Positions 55,566 to 64,000 of a stretch of 64,000 bases of DNA are shown here, piece by piece. The stretch spans positions 39,181-103,180 of the forward strand of contig NZ_JAKMCS010000012.1 of NCBI RefSeq assembly GCF_022662195.1. Reading direction: 5' to 3'. Both the position numbers and the translations under genes were made by a program. The notes beneath the pieces were generated by a model, which saw nothing but the letters and a program-made list of their open reading frames with translations, had not been told where the DNA came from and did not search any database. Within the stretch, counting starts at the first letter, position 1. Each line of letters opens with the position of its first letter. This stretch comes from Aestuariivivens insulae. Its GTDB lineage: Bacteria > Bacteroidota > Bacteroidia > Flavobacteriales > Flavobacteriaceae.

Positions 55566-56268
55566 TAGCTTAGTTATAGCACTATTGCTTTGTGTGTCTG
55601 TTAGTGCACAAAACGATAGTATCCCAACAACCCCTACAGACTCTATAACCTACAAATTAAAATATGGTTTGCGTGTTGGTGGTGACATTGGCAAACTTAT
55701 TCGTTCCTTTTTAGATGATGATTATAGCGGTTTTGAAGTGATTGCAGATTATCGCCTAAAAAATAAATTATACATCGCTGGTGAATTGGGGATTGAAGAA
55801 AAGAACACCATTACCGACCATCTAAACATTACCACTAAAGGCAGTTACCTTAAAGGTGGTATTGATTATAACTTGTATCAAAATTGGTTAGATATGGACA
55901 ATATGATCTTTTCTGGGTTTCGCGTTGGTGCCAGTTCCTTTAGCCATACCAGAAACAGTTTTCAAGTGTATAGCACAGACCAATATTGGGCACCTCAATA
56001 TACAAATACCGACAGTGAAAAATTCAATAGCCTAACTGCCGTATGGATAGAATTGATTATAGGTATTAAAGCCGAACTATTCAACAACCTTTATCTAGGG
56101 CTTAACCTTCAATTAAAGGGATTGGTTAGCGAAACAGAGCCCAGTGGTTTTGAAAATCTTTATATTCCTGGGTTTAATAAAACTTACGACAGTTCTGGTA
56201 TTGGTGTAGGATATGGCTACACCCTTTCCTATCGCATCCCGCTTTACAAAAAGGATAAGCACAGGTAA
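55531..56268 (+). CDS. DUF6048 family outer-membrane-type protein
   Basis: The 245-residue protein has a signal peptide (MRQQHTLTYTISSLVIALLLCVSVSA). The mature part is a beta-barrel of small size: YKLKYGLRVGGDIGKLIRSF, FEVIADYRLKNKLYIAGELG, YLKGGIDYNLYQNWL, IFSGFRVGASSF, LGLNLQLKGLVS, and a C-terminal GVGYGYTLSYRIPLYK. DUF6048 proteins usually pair with DUF6452. The start overlaps the DUF6452 gene by 35 bp. The stop is 3 nt from the stop of the convergent transporter gene. Confidence 0.85.
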   Translation: MRQQHTLTYTISSLVIALLLCVSVSAQNDSIPTTPTDSITYKLKYGLRVGGDIGKLIRSFLDDDYSGFEVIADYRLKNKLYIAGELGIEEKNTITDHLNITTKGSYLKGGIDYNLYQNWLDMDNMIFSGFRVGASSFSHTRNSFQVYSTDQYWAPQYTNTDSEKFNSLTAVWIELIIGIKAELFNNLYLGLNLQLKGLVSETEPSGFENLYIPGFNKTYDSSGIGVGYGYTLSYRIPLYKKDKHR

Positions 56269-56271
56269 CCA

Positions 56272-57174
56272 CTACCTTTTGGGGCTCTTTAATGACACCA
56301 ACAAAATCCCCACGATAACCACCAAGGTTCCCATTAGTTGTATCAAAGTTAACTTTTCACCTAGAAAAATAGCGGCTAAAACTATAGTCGATATGGGGCC
56401 TATACCTGCTATTATTGCAAGATTAGATGAATTGATTAGCTTTATTGAAGCAGATACTAAATATGATGGAATAACGGTGGCAAAAACAGCTATACAAAAC
56501 CCTAGCAAATAGACTTGCCACGGTAGGCTTAGTATACTTTCTTGTGCTGTAATACCATAATGTACAAATACACAAAGACAGGACACCAACATGGCATAAC
56601 TTGTAAACTTTACAACCCCAAACTTTGGAATTAACCAACCACTTCCCACTAAATAAGAAGCATAGGTTATAGCGCTAAGCAAAATAAAGACACCTCCTAA
56701 ATACGTATTGCTCCCAGACACATTAACCTCTTCTCCAATGGTTATTACAATACCCAAGTAAGTTAAAATAATCGCTCCCAATTGAATTTTACTTATAGTA
56801 TACTTTAAAAACACTCTATTTAACAACAGTACAATGGTAGGGTATATAAACAAAATGATGCGTTCTAGGCTGGCCTTAATATAGGTTAGGCCTACAAAAT
56901 CAAAATAACTGGCCAAATAATAGCCTACCAATCCAAATACAACTATCCAGTAATAATCTGCTTTTGTAGTAACAACATCGCTGTTCTTTTTTCTATATAA
57001 ATAGGCTATAGTAACATAAAATGGAAATGAAAAAACCATTCTTAACAATAAAACACTAATGGCATCAACCTTATATGCATAAGCTAATTTTACCATAACC
57101 GCCTTAGATGAAAACAGAACAATCCCAATAACACCTAGTACTATACCATAAATAAATCTATTAGTATCTCTCAT
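56272..57174 (-). CDS. DMT family transporter (EamA)
   Basis: The 300-residue protein has ten hydrophobic helices in two EamA repeats: IYGIVLGVIGIVLFSSKAVMVKLAY at the N-terminus and YLGGVFILLSAITYASYLV at the second repeat, with the typical IAGIGPISTIVLAAIFLGEKLTLIQ near the end. Such drug/metabolite exporters have broad or unknown substrates. It is transcribed alone, convergent with DUF6048. Confidence 0.92.
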   Translation of the reverse strand: MRDTNRFIYGIVLGVIGIVLFSSKAVMVKLAYAYKVDAISVLLLRMVFSFPFYVTIAYLYRKKNSDVVTTKADYYWIVVFGLVGYYLASYFDFVGLTYIKASLERIILFIYPTIVLLLNRVFLKYTISKIQLGAIILTYLGIVITIGEEVNVSGSNTYLGGVFILLSAITYASYLVGSGWLIPKFGVVKFTSYAMLVSCLCVFVHYGITAQESILSLPWQVYLLGFCIAVFATVIPSYLVSASIKLINSSNLAIIAGIGPISTIVLAAIFLGEKLTLIQLMGTLVVIVGILLVSLKSPKR

Positions 57175-57296
57175 GTAGCTAAATTAGAATAGACTTATCT
57201 GATACCTTATTAAAAATTGAAGTGTCTACGATGTTCAAGAAATAAAAAAATGGAAAGCTTCAAGTGGTAAATGATTATTAAAGCTTGTCTTCTTTA

Positions 57297-57770
57297 CTAT
57301 AATACTCTATAAAGTTCTTCTGCCCGATCTTTAATAGATTGCCCACGTCTTTTTATGAGGTTTCTCATATAACGCTTTAAAAAAACCTCATCTGCAAACC
57401 TTCCCAAAAGCTTATATGGCGACTTAAAATGAAAGATATTGGTCATTATTGTTTTACTTTCGGTATGCTTTGAAGATGTAAAATGATACACTAATCGAAA
57501 TGACTCAAAAGCTCCAAGGACCATTTCTACTACAAAATAATTAGGAGCATCAAACTCGGTGATTTTAGAAGTTAAATGTTGAACAAAACCTAAATGATTA
57601 GCTTCCCAACTTACCCATTCACCTGGACCAATTAAACCCGAAATCCTTCCAGCTATAGCCTTTTCTTTTGAGAACTTTAAGGTTTCCTGATGAAAATCAA
57701 TATCTCTAGCTAGATCAAAACACATTCTAGCATCAGCATTAATTTCTGTTTCGATTTTTATTGAGGGCAT
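57297..57770 (-). CDS. SRPBCC family protein
   Basis: The 157-residue protein has the START/SRPBCC helix-grip pattern: an N-terminal beta strand IKIETEINADARMCFDLARDIDFH, a central sheet (GEWVSWEANHLGFVQHLTSKITEFDAPNYFVVEMV) and a C-terminal long helix (FLKRYMRNLIKRRGQSIKDRAEE). Members bind hydrophobic ligands or catalyse cyclisations; the ligand here is unknown. It is transcribed alone upstream of the transporter gene. Confidence 0.86.
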   Translation of the reverse strand: MPSIKIETEINADARMCFDLARDIDFHQETLKFSKEKAIAGRISGLIGPGEWVSWEANHLGFVQHLTSKITEFDAPNYFVVEMVLGAFESFRLVYHFTSSKHTESKTIMTNIFHFKSPYKLLGRFADEVFLKRYMRNLIKRRGQSIKDRAEELYRVL

Positions 57771-57864
57771 AATACTTAGTATTTCGAAAGATACAAAAGT
57801 ATTAAAATTCTTATAACTACAAAAAAAACTTACAAAATAACTCTACATATGTTTTGCTATGTAC

Positions 57865-58959
57865 CTAAACATTAAACAAGAAATGCATCACATCGCCATC
57901 CTTAACTATGTAATTTTTACCTTCCACACGCATTTTTCCAGCTTCTTTTACTTTTGCCTCACTACCATAATTTACATAATCCTCATAACCAATAACTTCG
58001 GCTCTAATGAAGCCTTTTTCAAAATCAGTATGAATCACACCAGCTGCTTGAGGTGCTGTAGCTCCAATGTTAACAGTCCATGCACGTACTTCCTTAACAC
58101 CTGCCGTAAAGTAGGTTTGTTGATTTAACAATCTGTATGCTCCACGAATTAATTTAGCCGATCCAGGTTCATCTAGCCCTATGTCTTGCAAAAACATTTG
58201 GCGTTCCTCGTAATCGTCCAACTCGTTAATATCGGCTTCCGTACCAACAGCCAAGACCAAAACCTCTGCGTTTTCATCTTTAACCGCTTCCTTTACTTGC
58301 TCTACATAGGCATTGCCAGAAACTGCAGCCCCTTCATCTACATTACAAATGTACATTACGGGCTTATCGGTAATAAACTGTAAAGGTTTTACAAAATCGT
58401 TATAATCATCTTCATCAAAGTCTAAGGCCCGTACAGAAGTTCCAGACTCTAAACCAGACTTTAACTGTAAAAGGGTAGCTTCCTCTTTTTGCGCCTCTTT
58501 ATTCCCTGTTTTCGCAGCTCGCTTAACTTTATCCAGCTTCTTTTCAACTGTCTCTAAATCTTTAAGCTGAAGTTCCATATCTATGGTTTCCTTGTCTCGA
58601 ATAGGGTCTACACTACCATCCACATGAACAATATTATCGTTATCAAAGCAGCGTAACACATGTAATATAGCATCAGTTTCTCGAATATTACCTAAAAACT
58701 GATTACCCAAACCTTCCCCTTTACTGGCTCCTTTTACCAAACCTGCTATATCTACAATTTCAACAGTTGCTGGAAGTACACGTTCAGGTTTCACTAAAGA
58801 TTCCAATGTTTCCAATCGCGGATCTGGCACATTTACAACCCCAATGTTAGGCTCTATGGTACAAAATGGAAAGTTTGCACTTTGTGCCTTGGCATTAGAC
58901 AAACAATTGAATAAAGTTGATTTCCCAACATTTGGCAATCCTACAATTCCTGCTTTCAT
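57865..58959 (-). CDS. ychF: Redox-regulated ATPase YchF
   Basis: The 364-residue Obg-like protein has the P-loop GLPNVGKST at 7-15 and [19 protein letters not shown], but the NKxD motif of GTPases is replaced (ICNVDE), as in the ATP-specific YchF/OLA1 group. A coiled-coil insert (about 130-165) and a C-terminal TGS domain (ending [16 protein letters not shown]) complete it. It is linked to ribosomes and stress tolerance in other bacteria. The start ATG is at 58959. Confidence 0.96.
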   Translation of the reverse strand: MKAGIVGLPNVGKSTLFNCLSNAKAQSANFPFCTIEPNIGVVNVPDPRLETLESLVKPERVLPATVEIVDIAGLVKGASKGEGLGNQFLGNIRETDAILHVLRCFDNDNIVHVDGSVDPIRDKETIDMELQLKDLETVEKKLDKVKRAAKTGNKEAQKEEATLLQLKSGLESGTSVRALDFDEDDYNDFVKPLQFITDKPVMYICNVDEGAAVSGNAYVEQVKEAVKDENAEVLVLAVGTEADINELDDYEERQMFLQDIGLDEPGSAKLIRGAYRLLNQQTYFTAGVKEVRAWTVNIGATAPQAAGVIHTDFEKGFIRAEVIGYEDYVNYGSEAKVKEAGKMRVEGKNYIVKDGDVMHFLFNV

Positions 58960-58988
58960 GTGTTTTAATATATTGATTTTTGCGAGTG

Positions 58989-58996
58989 CAAATATA
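58989..58996 (-). promoter_or_regulatory. -7 element of ychF
   Basis: On the minus strand TATATTTG matches TAnnTTTG exactly and lies 29 nt before the ychF ATG. No clear -33 is seen. Confidence 0.45.
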
Positions 58997-59150
58997 TATT
59001 ATATTCAGGGTTTTCCTTTTATTTTTTCAGTTGGAAATTCATTAATCGCTTCATATAACCTTAATTTTTACTAAGAAACCGCTCATACTTAGTGGTTTTA
59101 AACAAAAAATTAACTTATATTTAATGTAACTAACTCAAACAAAACAACTT

Positions 59151-61838
59151 ATGAAACACATTTATTTTTATTTGTTCATGTTAGCTACATCGCTAGTATG
59201 GGCTCAACACAGTGTTACCGGAACTGTAAACGATACAAATGGAACACCGCTACCTGGTGTTAACATTACAGAAGAAGGTACTTCAAAAGGAACAACCACA
59301 GATTTTGATGGAAATTTTACCATCACTGTTAATGAAAACGCAACCTTAATTTTTAGTTATGTAGGTTATAATACCGTAAGAATGGCAGTAAACAACCAAT
59401 CGACCATGAGTATAACTATGGAAGAAGGGGTTAGCTTGGAAGAGGTTATACTGGTAGGTTCGCGTAGCCCTCGCAGAACAGCAACAGACACACCTGTTCC
59501 TGTTGATGTTATAGATGTTTCGGGTATAGCATCAACTACCGGGAAAGTAGAAGTTAACGACATCCTTCAGTATGCTGCACCCTCCTTTAATGCCACAAGA
59601 CAATCTGGATCGGATGGTGCCGATCATATCGTACCGGCATCCTTACGCGGTTTAGGCCCAGACCAAACCCTAGTGCTAATTAATGGTAAACGTCGTCATC
59701 AGTCATCATTAGTCAATATTTTTGGAACGCGAGGTCGAGGTAACTCAGGAACCGACCTTAATGCCATACCTGCTTTTGCTATAAAGCGTATTGAAGTTCT
59801 ACGGGATGGTGCTTCTGCCCAATATGGTTCCGATGCCATAGCCGGTGTTATCAATATTGTTTTAAAAGACTATACCGATGGGTTTTCTGGAGGAATAACC
59901 TATGGGGCATATAGCACAGCCATTGGTGATGGTTGGGAAGATGCCACGGGAGAAACTCTATATAACGTAGAAGGCAAAAACCGATTGGATGGCAATGATA
60001 AAAACTTTGATGGTGCTACCGTTAAAATTGATGCTAATTATGGAGTACTCCTTAATAATCTGGGAGGTTTCATAAACTTTACAACCGAATTTCTATCCAA
60101 GGAACGTACATTACGTCCCGGATTCTCATGGAGAAAGGGTTATGGTAGTGCTGGCGTAGATGGTTTTAACTTTATGATCAATTCGTCATTACCAATAAAC
60201 GACAATACCGAAGTTTATGCCTTTGGTGGTAGAAATTATAGAGATACTGATGCTTATGCCTTTTCAAGGGATAGCTTTCAGGATGGGGATAACCGCTCTG
60301 TCCCAAGCTTATACCCCAATGGTTTTACACCTAGGATAACATCTAACATTACCGATGTTTCTGTATCTGTTGGTGTTAGACATAAAATGGACAATGGTTG
60401 GAACGTGGATTTCAATAATACCTTTGGAAAAAATAGCTTCCACTACTTTATTAAAGGCAGTAACAATGCCTCCATGAAGGACGCCTCGCCAACCGATTTT
60501 GATGCTGGTGGCCACTTTCTATCCCAAAATACAACAGGATTGGATTTTAACAAATACTTGGAAGATGTCGCTTCTGGACTGAGCTTAGCTTTTGGGTTTG
60601 AATATAGAACGGAGAATTTTGGCATTTTTTCTGGTGAAGCACAATCCTATGGACTTTACGACAATAACGGAGTTATAATTACCAATCCTGCAGTTCAAAC
60701 CGTTGCCACAGATTCCAATGGTGATGACTTACCTGGAGGCTCACAAGGATTCCCCGGTTATAGCCCTGCCAATGAAGTGGATAGAAGCCGAACCAATTAT
60801 GGTATTTATTTCGACACCGAATTTAATGCTAGTGAAACTTTTATGGTTGGTGCCGCCGTTAGGTTTGAAAACTACAGCGACTTTGGCAATACCTTTAATG
60901 GAAAACTGGCCACTAGACTAAAGTTAAGTGAAGACCTTTCAATAAGAGGCTCTATCTCAACAGGGTTCAGAGCCCCCTCCTTGGCACAGCTTTACTACAA
61001 CCTTATCTTTAATAACATTGTGGCAGGCGAATCTGTTCCTTCATTGTTATCGGCCAATAACAGTACGGTAACCAAAGCCTTTGGCATTGGACAGCTAAAT
61101 GAAGAAAAAGCATTTAATGCCAGCATAGGGTTTACTTTTAAAAGTGGAGATTTCACAGCAACAGTTGATGCCTATTCCATAACAGTTGATGACAGGATTA
61201 TCTTAACCGATAACTTTACCGATCAAGCTGTACTTGGTCCTTTAAATGTCGATGCCGCTCAGTTCTTTGCCAATGGCGTGGATACCAGAACGTCTGGTCT
61301 TGATATTGTTTTGGGTTACGAAACCAGTGTGAGTGACGATTCCAAAATTAAAGTAGGGTTAATAGGTAACATTAACGACTTGAAAATTAAAAATATAAAC
61401 AATGGCAATTTAAATGAATTTACGTTCTTTGGGCCTTTCTCACAAGCTTATTTAGAAGCCGCTGCACCCGATTATAAATTCGGACTAAACCTGGGGTACA
61501 ACTGCAAAAAATTTGATGCTTCAGTAGCGCTGACCCAATTTAGTAAAGTTACCCTACAAGATTTCCAATGGGTGGACTCCCCGGCAACAACCCAAGCAGA
61601 AGCCGATGCGCTTTACGATGTCGCTACCGATATTTATAAGGCCTCTATGGTTGTAGACCTAAGCTTAGGGTATCAAATTTGTGAAAATGCCAAGTTTAGT
61701 ATAGGAGCCAATAATTTATTCAATAAATACCCAACCCCACAATTCGATGGCTGGACAGACCAAGGGGGGTTGGCCGATTCCGTTCAAATGGGATCTGATG
61801 GGACTTACATTTTTGGACGATTGAATTTTAACTTTTAA
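59151..61838 (+). CDS. TonB-dependent receptor with CarboxypepD_reg-like N-terminus
   Basis: The 895-residue protein has a signal peptide (MKHIYFYLFMLATSLVWA) and a CarboxypepD_reg-like domain (HSVTGTVNDTNGTPLPGVNI, about 20-100). The plug has VPVDVIDVSGI and VLRDGASAQYGSDAIAGVINIVLK, and the barrel ends FGRLNFNF, a standard terminal Phe. No SusD partner follows. The plug sequence resembles iron or vitamin-type and general outer-membrane receptors rather than SusC, so the ligand is open. A CarboxypepD_reg-like protein gene follows 214 nt later. Confidence 0.9.
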   Translation: MKHIYFYLFMLATSLVWAQHSVTGTVNDTNGTPLPGVNITEEGTSKGTTTDFDGNFTITVNENATLIFSYVGYNTVRMAVNNQSTMSITMEEGVSLEEVILVGSRSPRRTATDTPVPVDVIDVSGIASTTGKVEVNDILQYAAPSFNATRQSGSDGADHIVPASLRGLGPDQTLVLINGKRRHQSSLVNIFGTRGRGNSGTDLNAIPAFAIKRIEVLRDGASAQYGSDAIAGVINIVLKDYTDGFSGGITYGAYSTAIGDGWEDATGETLYNVEGKNRLDGNDKNFDGATVKIDANYGVLLNNLGGFINFTTEFLSKERTLRPGFSWRKGYGSAGVDGFNFMINSSLPINDNTEVYAFGGRNYRDTDAYAFSRDSFQDGDNRSVPSLYPNGFTPRITSNITDVSVSVGVRHKMDNGWNVDFNNTFGKNSFHYFIKGSNNASMKDASPTDFDAGGHFLSQNTTGLDFNKYLEDVASGLSLAFGFEYRTENFGIFSGEAQSYGLYDNNGVIITNPAVQTVATDSNGDDLPGGSQGFPGYSPANEVDRSRTNYGIYFDTEFNASETFMVGAAVRFENYSDFGNTFNGKLATRLKLSEDLSIRGSISTGFRAPSLAQLYYNLIFNNIVAGESVPSLLSANNSTVTKAFGIGQLNEEKAFNASIGFTFKSGDFTATVDAYSITVDDRIILTDNFTDQAVLGPLNVDAAQFFANGVDTRTSGLDIVLGYETSVSDDSKIKVGLIGNINDLKIKNINNGNLNEFTFFGPFSQAYLEAAAPDYKFGLNLGYNCKKFDASVALTQFSKVTLQDFQWVDSPATTQAEADALYDVATDIYKASMVVDLSLGYQICENAKFSIGANNLFNKYPTPQFDGWTDQGGLADSVQMGSDGTYIFGRLNFNF

Positions 61839-62052
61839 AACTCTTTAACAAACCCAGAGGGAGCTAAAAATATTTTATATGTAGTAAGGTTGAGCGCAGT
61901 CAAACCCTAATATTAACTTTCAATAATTTAAAACATTTGACTTTGTTCAATGTAGCATAAAATCAATTTTTAGCTCTTTCTTTTTTTCTATGTTACCTAG
62001 CTCCATGTAACAAAACAAGCCTTTATTCGTCATTTTTTCAAAGCGACTACTT

Positions 62053-63531
62053 ATGAAGAATATTTTATGGCTTGCCTTAGCACTTACCATTTCCTTTTCT
62101 GCATTTTCACAAACTATTACAGCTAAAATTATCGATAATACCAACGGTAACCCTATTGCATATGCTACTGTAAAAACAGGACCGCACAGTGGTGTTATCT
62201 CCAATGAAGAAGGTTATTTTTCAATTAATACCGAAAACGACCTAGTATCTGTATCCATTTCCTGCATGGGATACCAACCTAAGGATATTACTATTGAAAC
62301 GATAAAATCCCTTGATTATACCATCCCGCTCGAAGAAGCCATAAACCAGTTAGACGAGGTGTATTTAAGTAACAAAAGACCGCATGTCGACTCCATTATA
62401 GCTATGGTTAAACGAAATATTAGCAAGAACTATAATATCAATCTAAATACTTATCACCTTTTTTACCGCAGTACCGATCATGTCGATTTTAAGCATCTGG
62501 ACTTTGAAATTGAAAAGGCCAAACATGTTCCGTCCAAAAATATACATCTGGCCAATGCTGAATTTACCCAATTGACCAATACCATTATGAATAGTAACAT
62601 TGTTCATTTTACCGATGTTAAAGGAGCGCTCCATACCCTTAATCAAGATAGTAGCAAAATGGTGGTTGAAAAAGTAACAAAACTATTAGACCATAAAAAA
62701 GATTTTTCTATTGAAAACATCGAAGAAAAAGCCAAAACATTGGTCTTAAAATATCTGGATACGACCAAAACCTACAAAGTAAAGACAGGTCTTTTTAAGG
62801 TTGAAGATTCCATGTCTATAAAAGAAGAAGAACTTAAAAGCGATAAAGAAAAAACTTATGCAGTAGCCAATTTAAAAAACAGTACCAGGTCTTTGATAAA
62901 AAAGGCAACCTTTAGCCATAATTCATTTTTAAACACACTCATTGATCCAGATTTATACGATTACACATTAGAAGACATTATTTACGATAAAAACGACCTT
63001 AATTACATCATCCTATTTGAACCCAGAAGGGCTAAATCTAAATTAACTGGGACCCTTGTAATTAATGATGATGATTATGCCATTACCCGTGTAAATTACA
63101 ACTATTACAAATCACGACATGGGAGCAAGTTTAATTTACGCCTGCTCCTGGGGGTTAAGTATGTTGAAAATATAAGCGAAGGCACTTATATCTATGAAAA
63201 ACAAAATGATAGTACTTACCAGCCCAAGTACATCAAGCGTATAAAAGGCAGCTATTTTTATGTAAACCGTGATTTTAAATTGATTGAAAACAGCCCACAA
63301 AAACACAAAATAGGTTTTAACTTTAAAATTGAAGGTGATAACCGCACCAAAGAAGAATTTCTATTAACAGCCATGACCAATAACGATTTAGAAAGCTATA
63401 ACAAGATACAACAAGAAAAAGAAGTACCGTTTATACAATTAAGCGCTTTCGATAAATCGGCTTGGGAAAATGAGGAGATTATTGAGCCGCTCGAGGAAAT
63501 GAAACGGTTTGGGAGTGGGAATTCATTATAG
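62053..63531 (+). CDS. CarboxypepD_reg-like domain-containing exported protein
   Basis: The 492-residue protein has a signal peptide (MKNILWLALALTISFSAFS) and an N-terminal CarboxypepD_reg-like beta domain (ITAKIIDNTNGNPIAYATVK to about 105). The rest is beta-rich with LYDYTLEDIIYDKNDLNYIILFEPRRAKSK-type sequence, as in exported DUF5686-like or related proteins of Bacteroidota. No TonB plug or barrel follows, so it is not a receptor. The function is unknown. It is followed by a repeat array. Confidence 0.82.
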   Translation: MKNILWLALALTISFSAFSQTITAKIIDNTNGNPIAYATVKTGPHSGVISNEEGYFSINTENDLVSVSISCMGYQPKDITIETIKSLDYTIPLEEAINQLDEVYLSNKRPHVDSIIAMVKRNISKNYNINLNTYHLFYRSTDHVDFKHLDFEIEKAKHVPSKNIHLANAEFTQLTNTIMNSNIVHFTDVKGALHTLNQDSSKMVVEKVTKLLDHKKDFSIENIEEKAKTLVLKYLDTTKTYKVKTGLFKVEDSMSIKEEELKSDKEKTYAVANLKNSTRSLIKKATFSHNSFLNTLIDPDLYDYTLEDIIYDKNDLNYIILFEPRRAKSKLTGTLVINDDDYAITRVNYNYYKSRHGSKFNLRLLLGVKYVENISEGTYIYEKQNDSTYQPKYIKRIKGSYFYVNRDFKLIENSPQKHKIGFNFKIEGDNRTKEEFLLTAMTNNDLESYNKIQQEKEVPFIQLSAFDKSAWENEEIIEPLEEMKRFGSGNSL

Positions 63532-64000
63532 CTCTCTGAGGATGTAAAACAAAGAAGCAAACTTTTTCCTTAGGATATATTATCAACCAATCTGTTTAAG
63601 TCCTGTCGAAATGAGGCACGATTGAGACATCGCATTATTTGAATTTAATTATATATTGTCTTAATTTCTTAATGTGATTTCTCACTACGTTCGAAATGAC
63701 TACAAGTATCAACCAAAAGCTACTGTCATGTCGAAATGAGGCACGATTGAGACATCACATTATTTGAAATTAATGATATATTGTCTTAACTTCTTAATGC
63801 GATTTAGCTCCTCTGAACCTTATTGGTTTCTCACTTTGTTCAAAATGACTGTAAACGTCAAACATAAGCCTTAGTCATGTCGAAATGAGGCACGATTGGG
63901 ACATCACATTATTTGAACTTAACCATACCATTGGCTTAATTTCTTAATACGAGTTAGTTCGCTGAACCTTATTGGTTTCTCTCTACGTTCAAAATGACCG
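63532..64000. repeat. Three-copy intergenic repeat array at the right edge
   Basis: The core TGTCGAAATGAGGCACGATT begins at 63604, 63729 and 63878. Copies two and three are spaced 149 bp apart; copy one is 24 bp shorter, lacking the CTCCTCTGAACCTTATTGGT-type segment. Each unit starts GTCATGTCGAA or similar and ends TTC(G/A)AAATGAC, forming imperfect terminal inverted repeats. The last unit is cut by the window end. No gene is in this stretch. Confidence 0.88.

Overview
The window reads as chromosomal DNA of a marine-type Flavobacteriaceae bacterium (Bacteroidota). The sequence supports this through low GC, a type IX secretion (T9SS) sorting tail on a polysaccharide lyase, two TonB-dependent receptors with CarboxypepD_reg-like N-termini, CCC-motif, DUF6452, DUF6048 and DUF6768 proteins, and several TAnnTTTG-like -7 boxes. 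The repeats are also of a kind common in this family. No tRNA, rRNA, CRISPR array, prophage or insertion sequence was recognised.

Layout. 1-3.3 kb: the 5' part of a PgpH-like 7TM-HD phosphodiesterase gene runs off the left edge, followed by thiolase and an NlpC/P60 hydrolase. 3.4-10.1 kb: gyrA with a downstream TPR gene, divergent from clpC. 10.2-12.5 kb: an ECF sigma operon (sigma factor, one-TM protein, DUF4097-like exported protein). 12.5-20.1 kb: a lipoprotein, an Lrp/AsnC regulator divergent from metE, an Atg22/UMF1-type MFS transporter, an M48 lipoprotein peptidase, an exported MsrB and a DUF1572 protein. 20.2-26.6 kb: a sugar-catabolic locus with three leftward genes (DUF6807/PmoA and two Gfo/Idh/MocA oxidoreductases) divergent from lacI-thuA, with a near-perfect LacI-type operator between them. 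26.6-32.7 kb: NDH-2, dihydrolipoyl dehydrogenase, aroQ, a beta-barrel protein, an unknown exported protein and a TM2 protein. 32.7-36.4 kb: xerD, then leftward zapA, a 6S RNA candidate and rny. 36.6-44.3 kb: an M23 peptidase, a TonB receptor, an aspartyl protease, a sulfatase and a methyltransferase. 44.3-50.3 kb: a cysteine desulfurase, a TSP3-repeat lipoprotein, an Smr protein and a T9SS-exported PL8-type lyase. 50.3-57.8 kb: small membrane proteins, rocD, a second ECF sigma operon, rlmD-DUF6452-DUF6048, an EamA transporter and an SRPBCC protein. 57.9-64 kb: ychF, a second TonB receptor, a CarboxypepD_reg-like protein and a three-copy intergenic repeat.

Most of the window is core genome. 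The parts with accessory character are the LacI/ThuA/Gfo-Idh/DUF6807 locus, the PL8 lyase and the sulfatase. The most notable non-coding items are the 6S RNA candidate beside zapA, the LacI operator, a 153-bp element with perfect 29-bp inverted termini between lpdA and aroQ, three heptanucleotide-phased arrays, and the repeat units at the right edge. Strong bidirectional hairpin terminators separate several convergent gene pairs.
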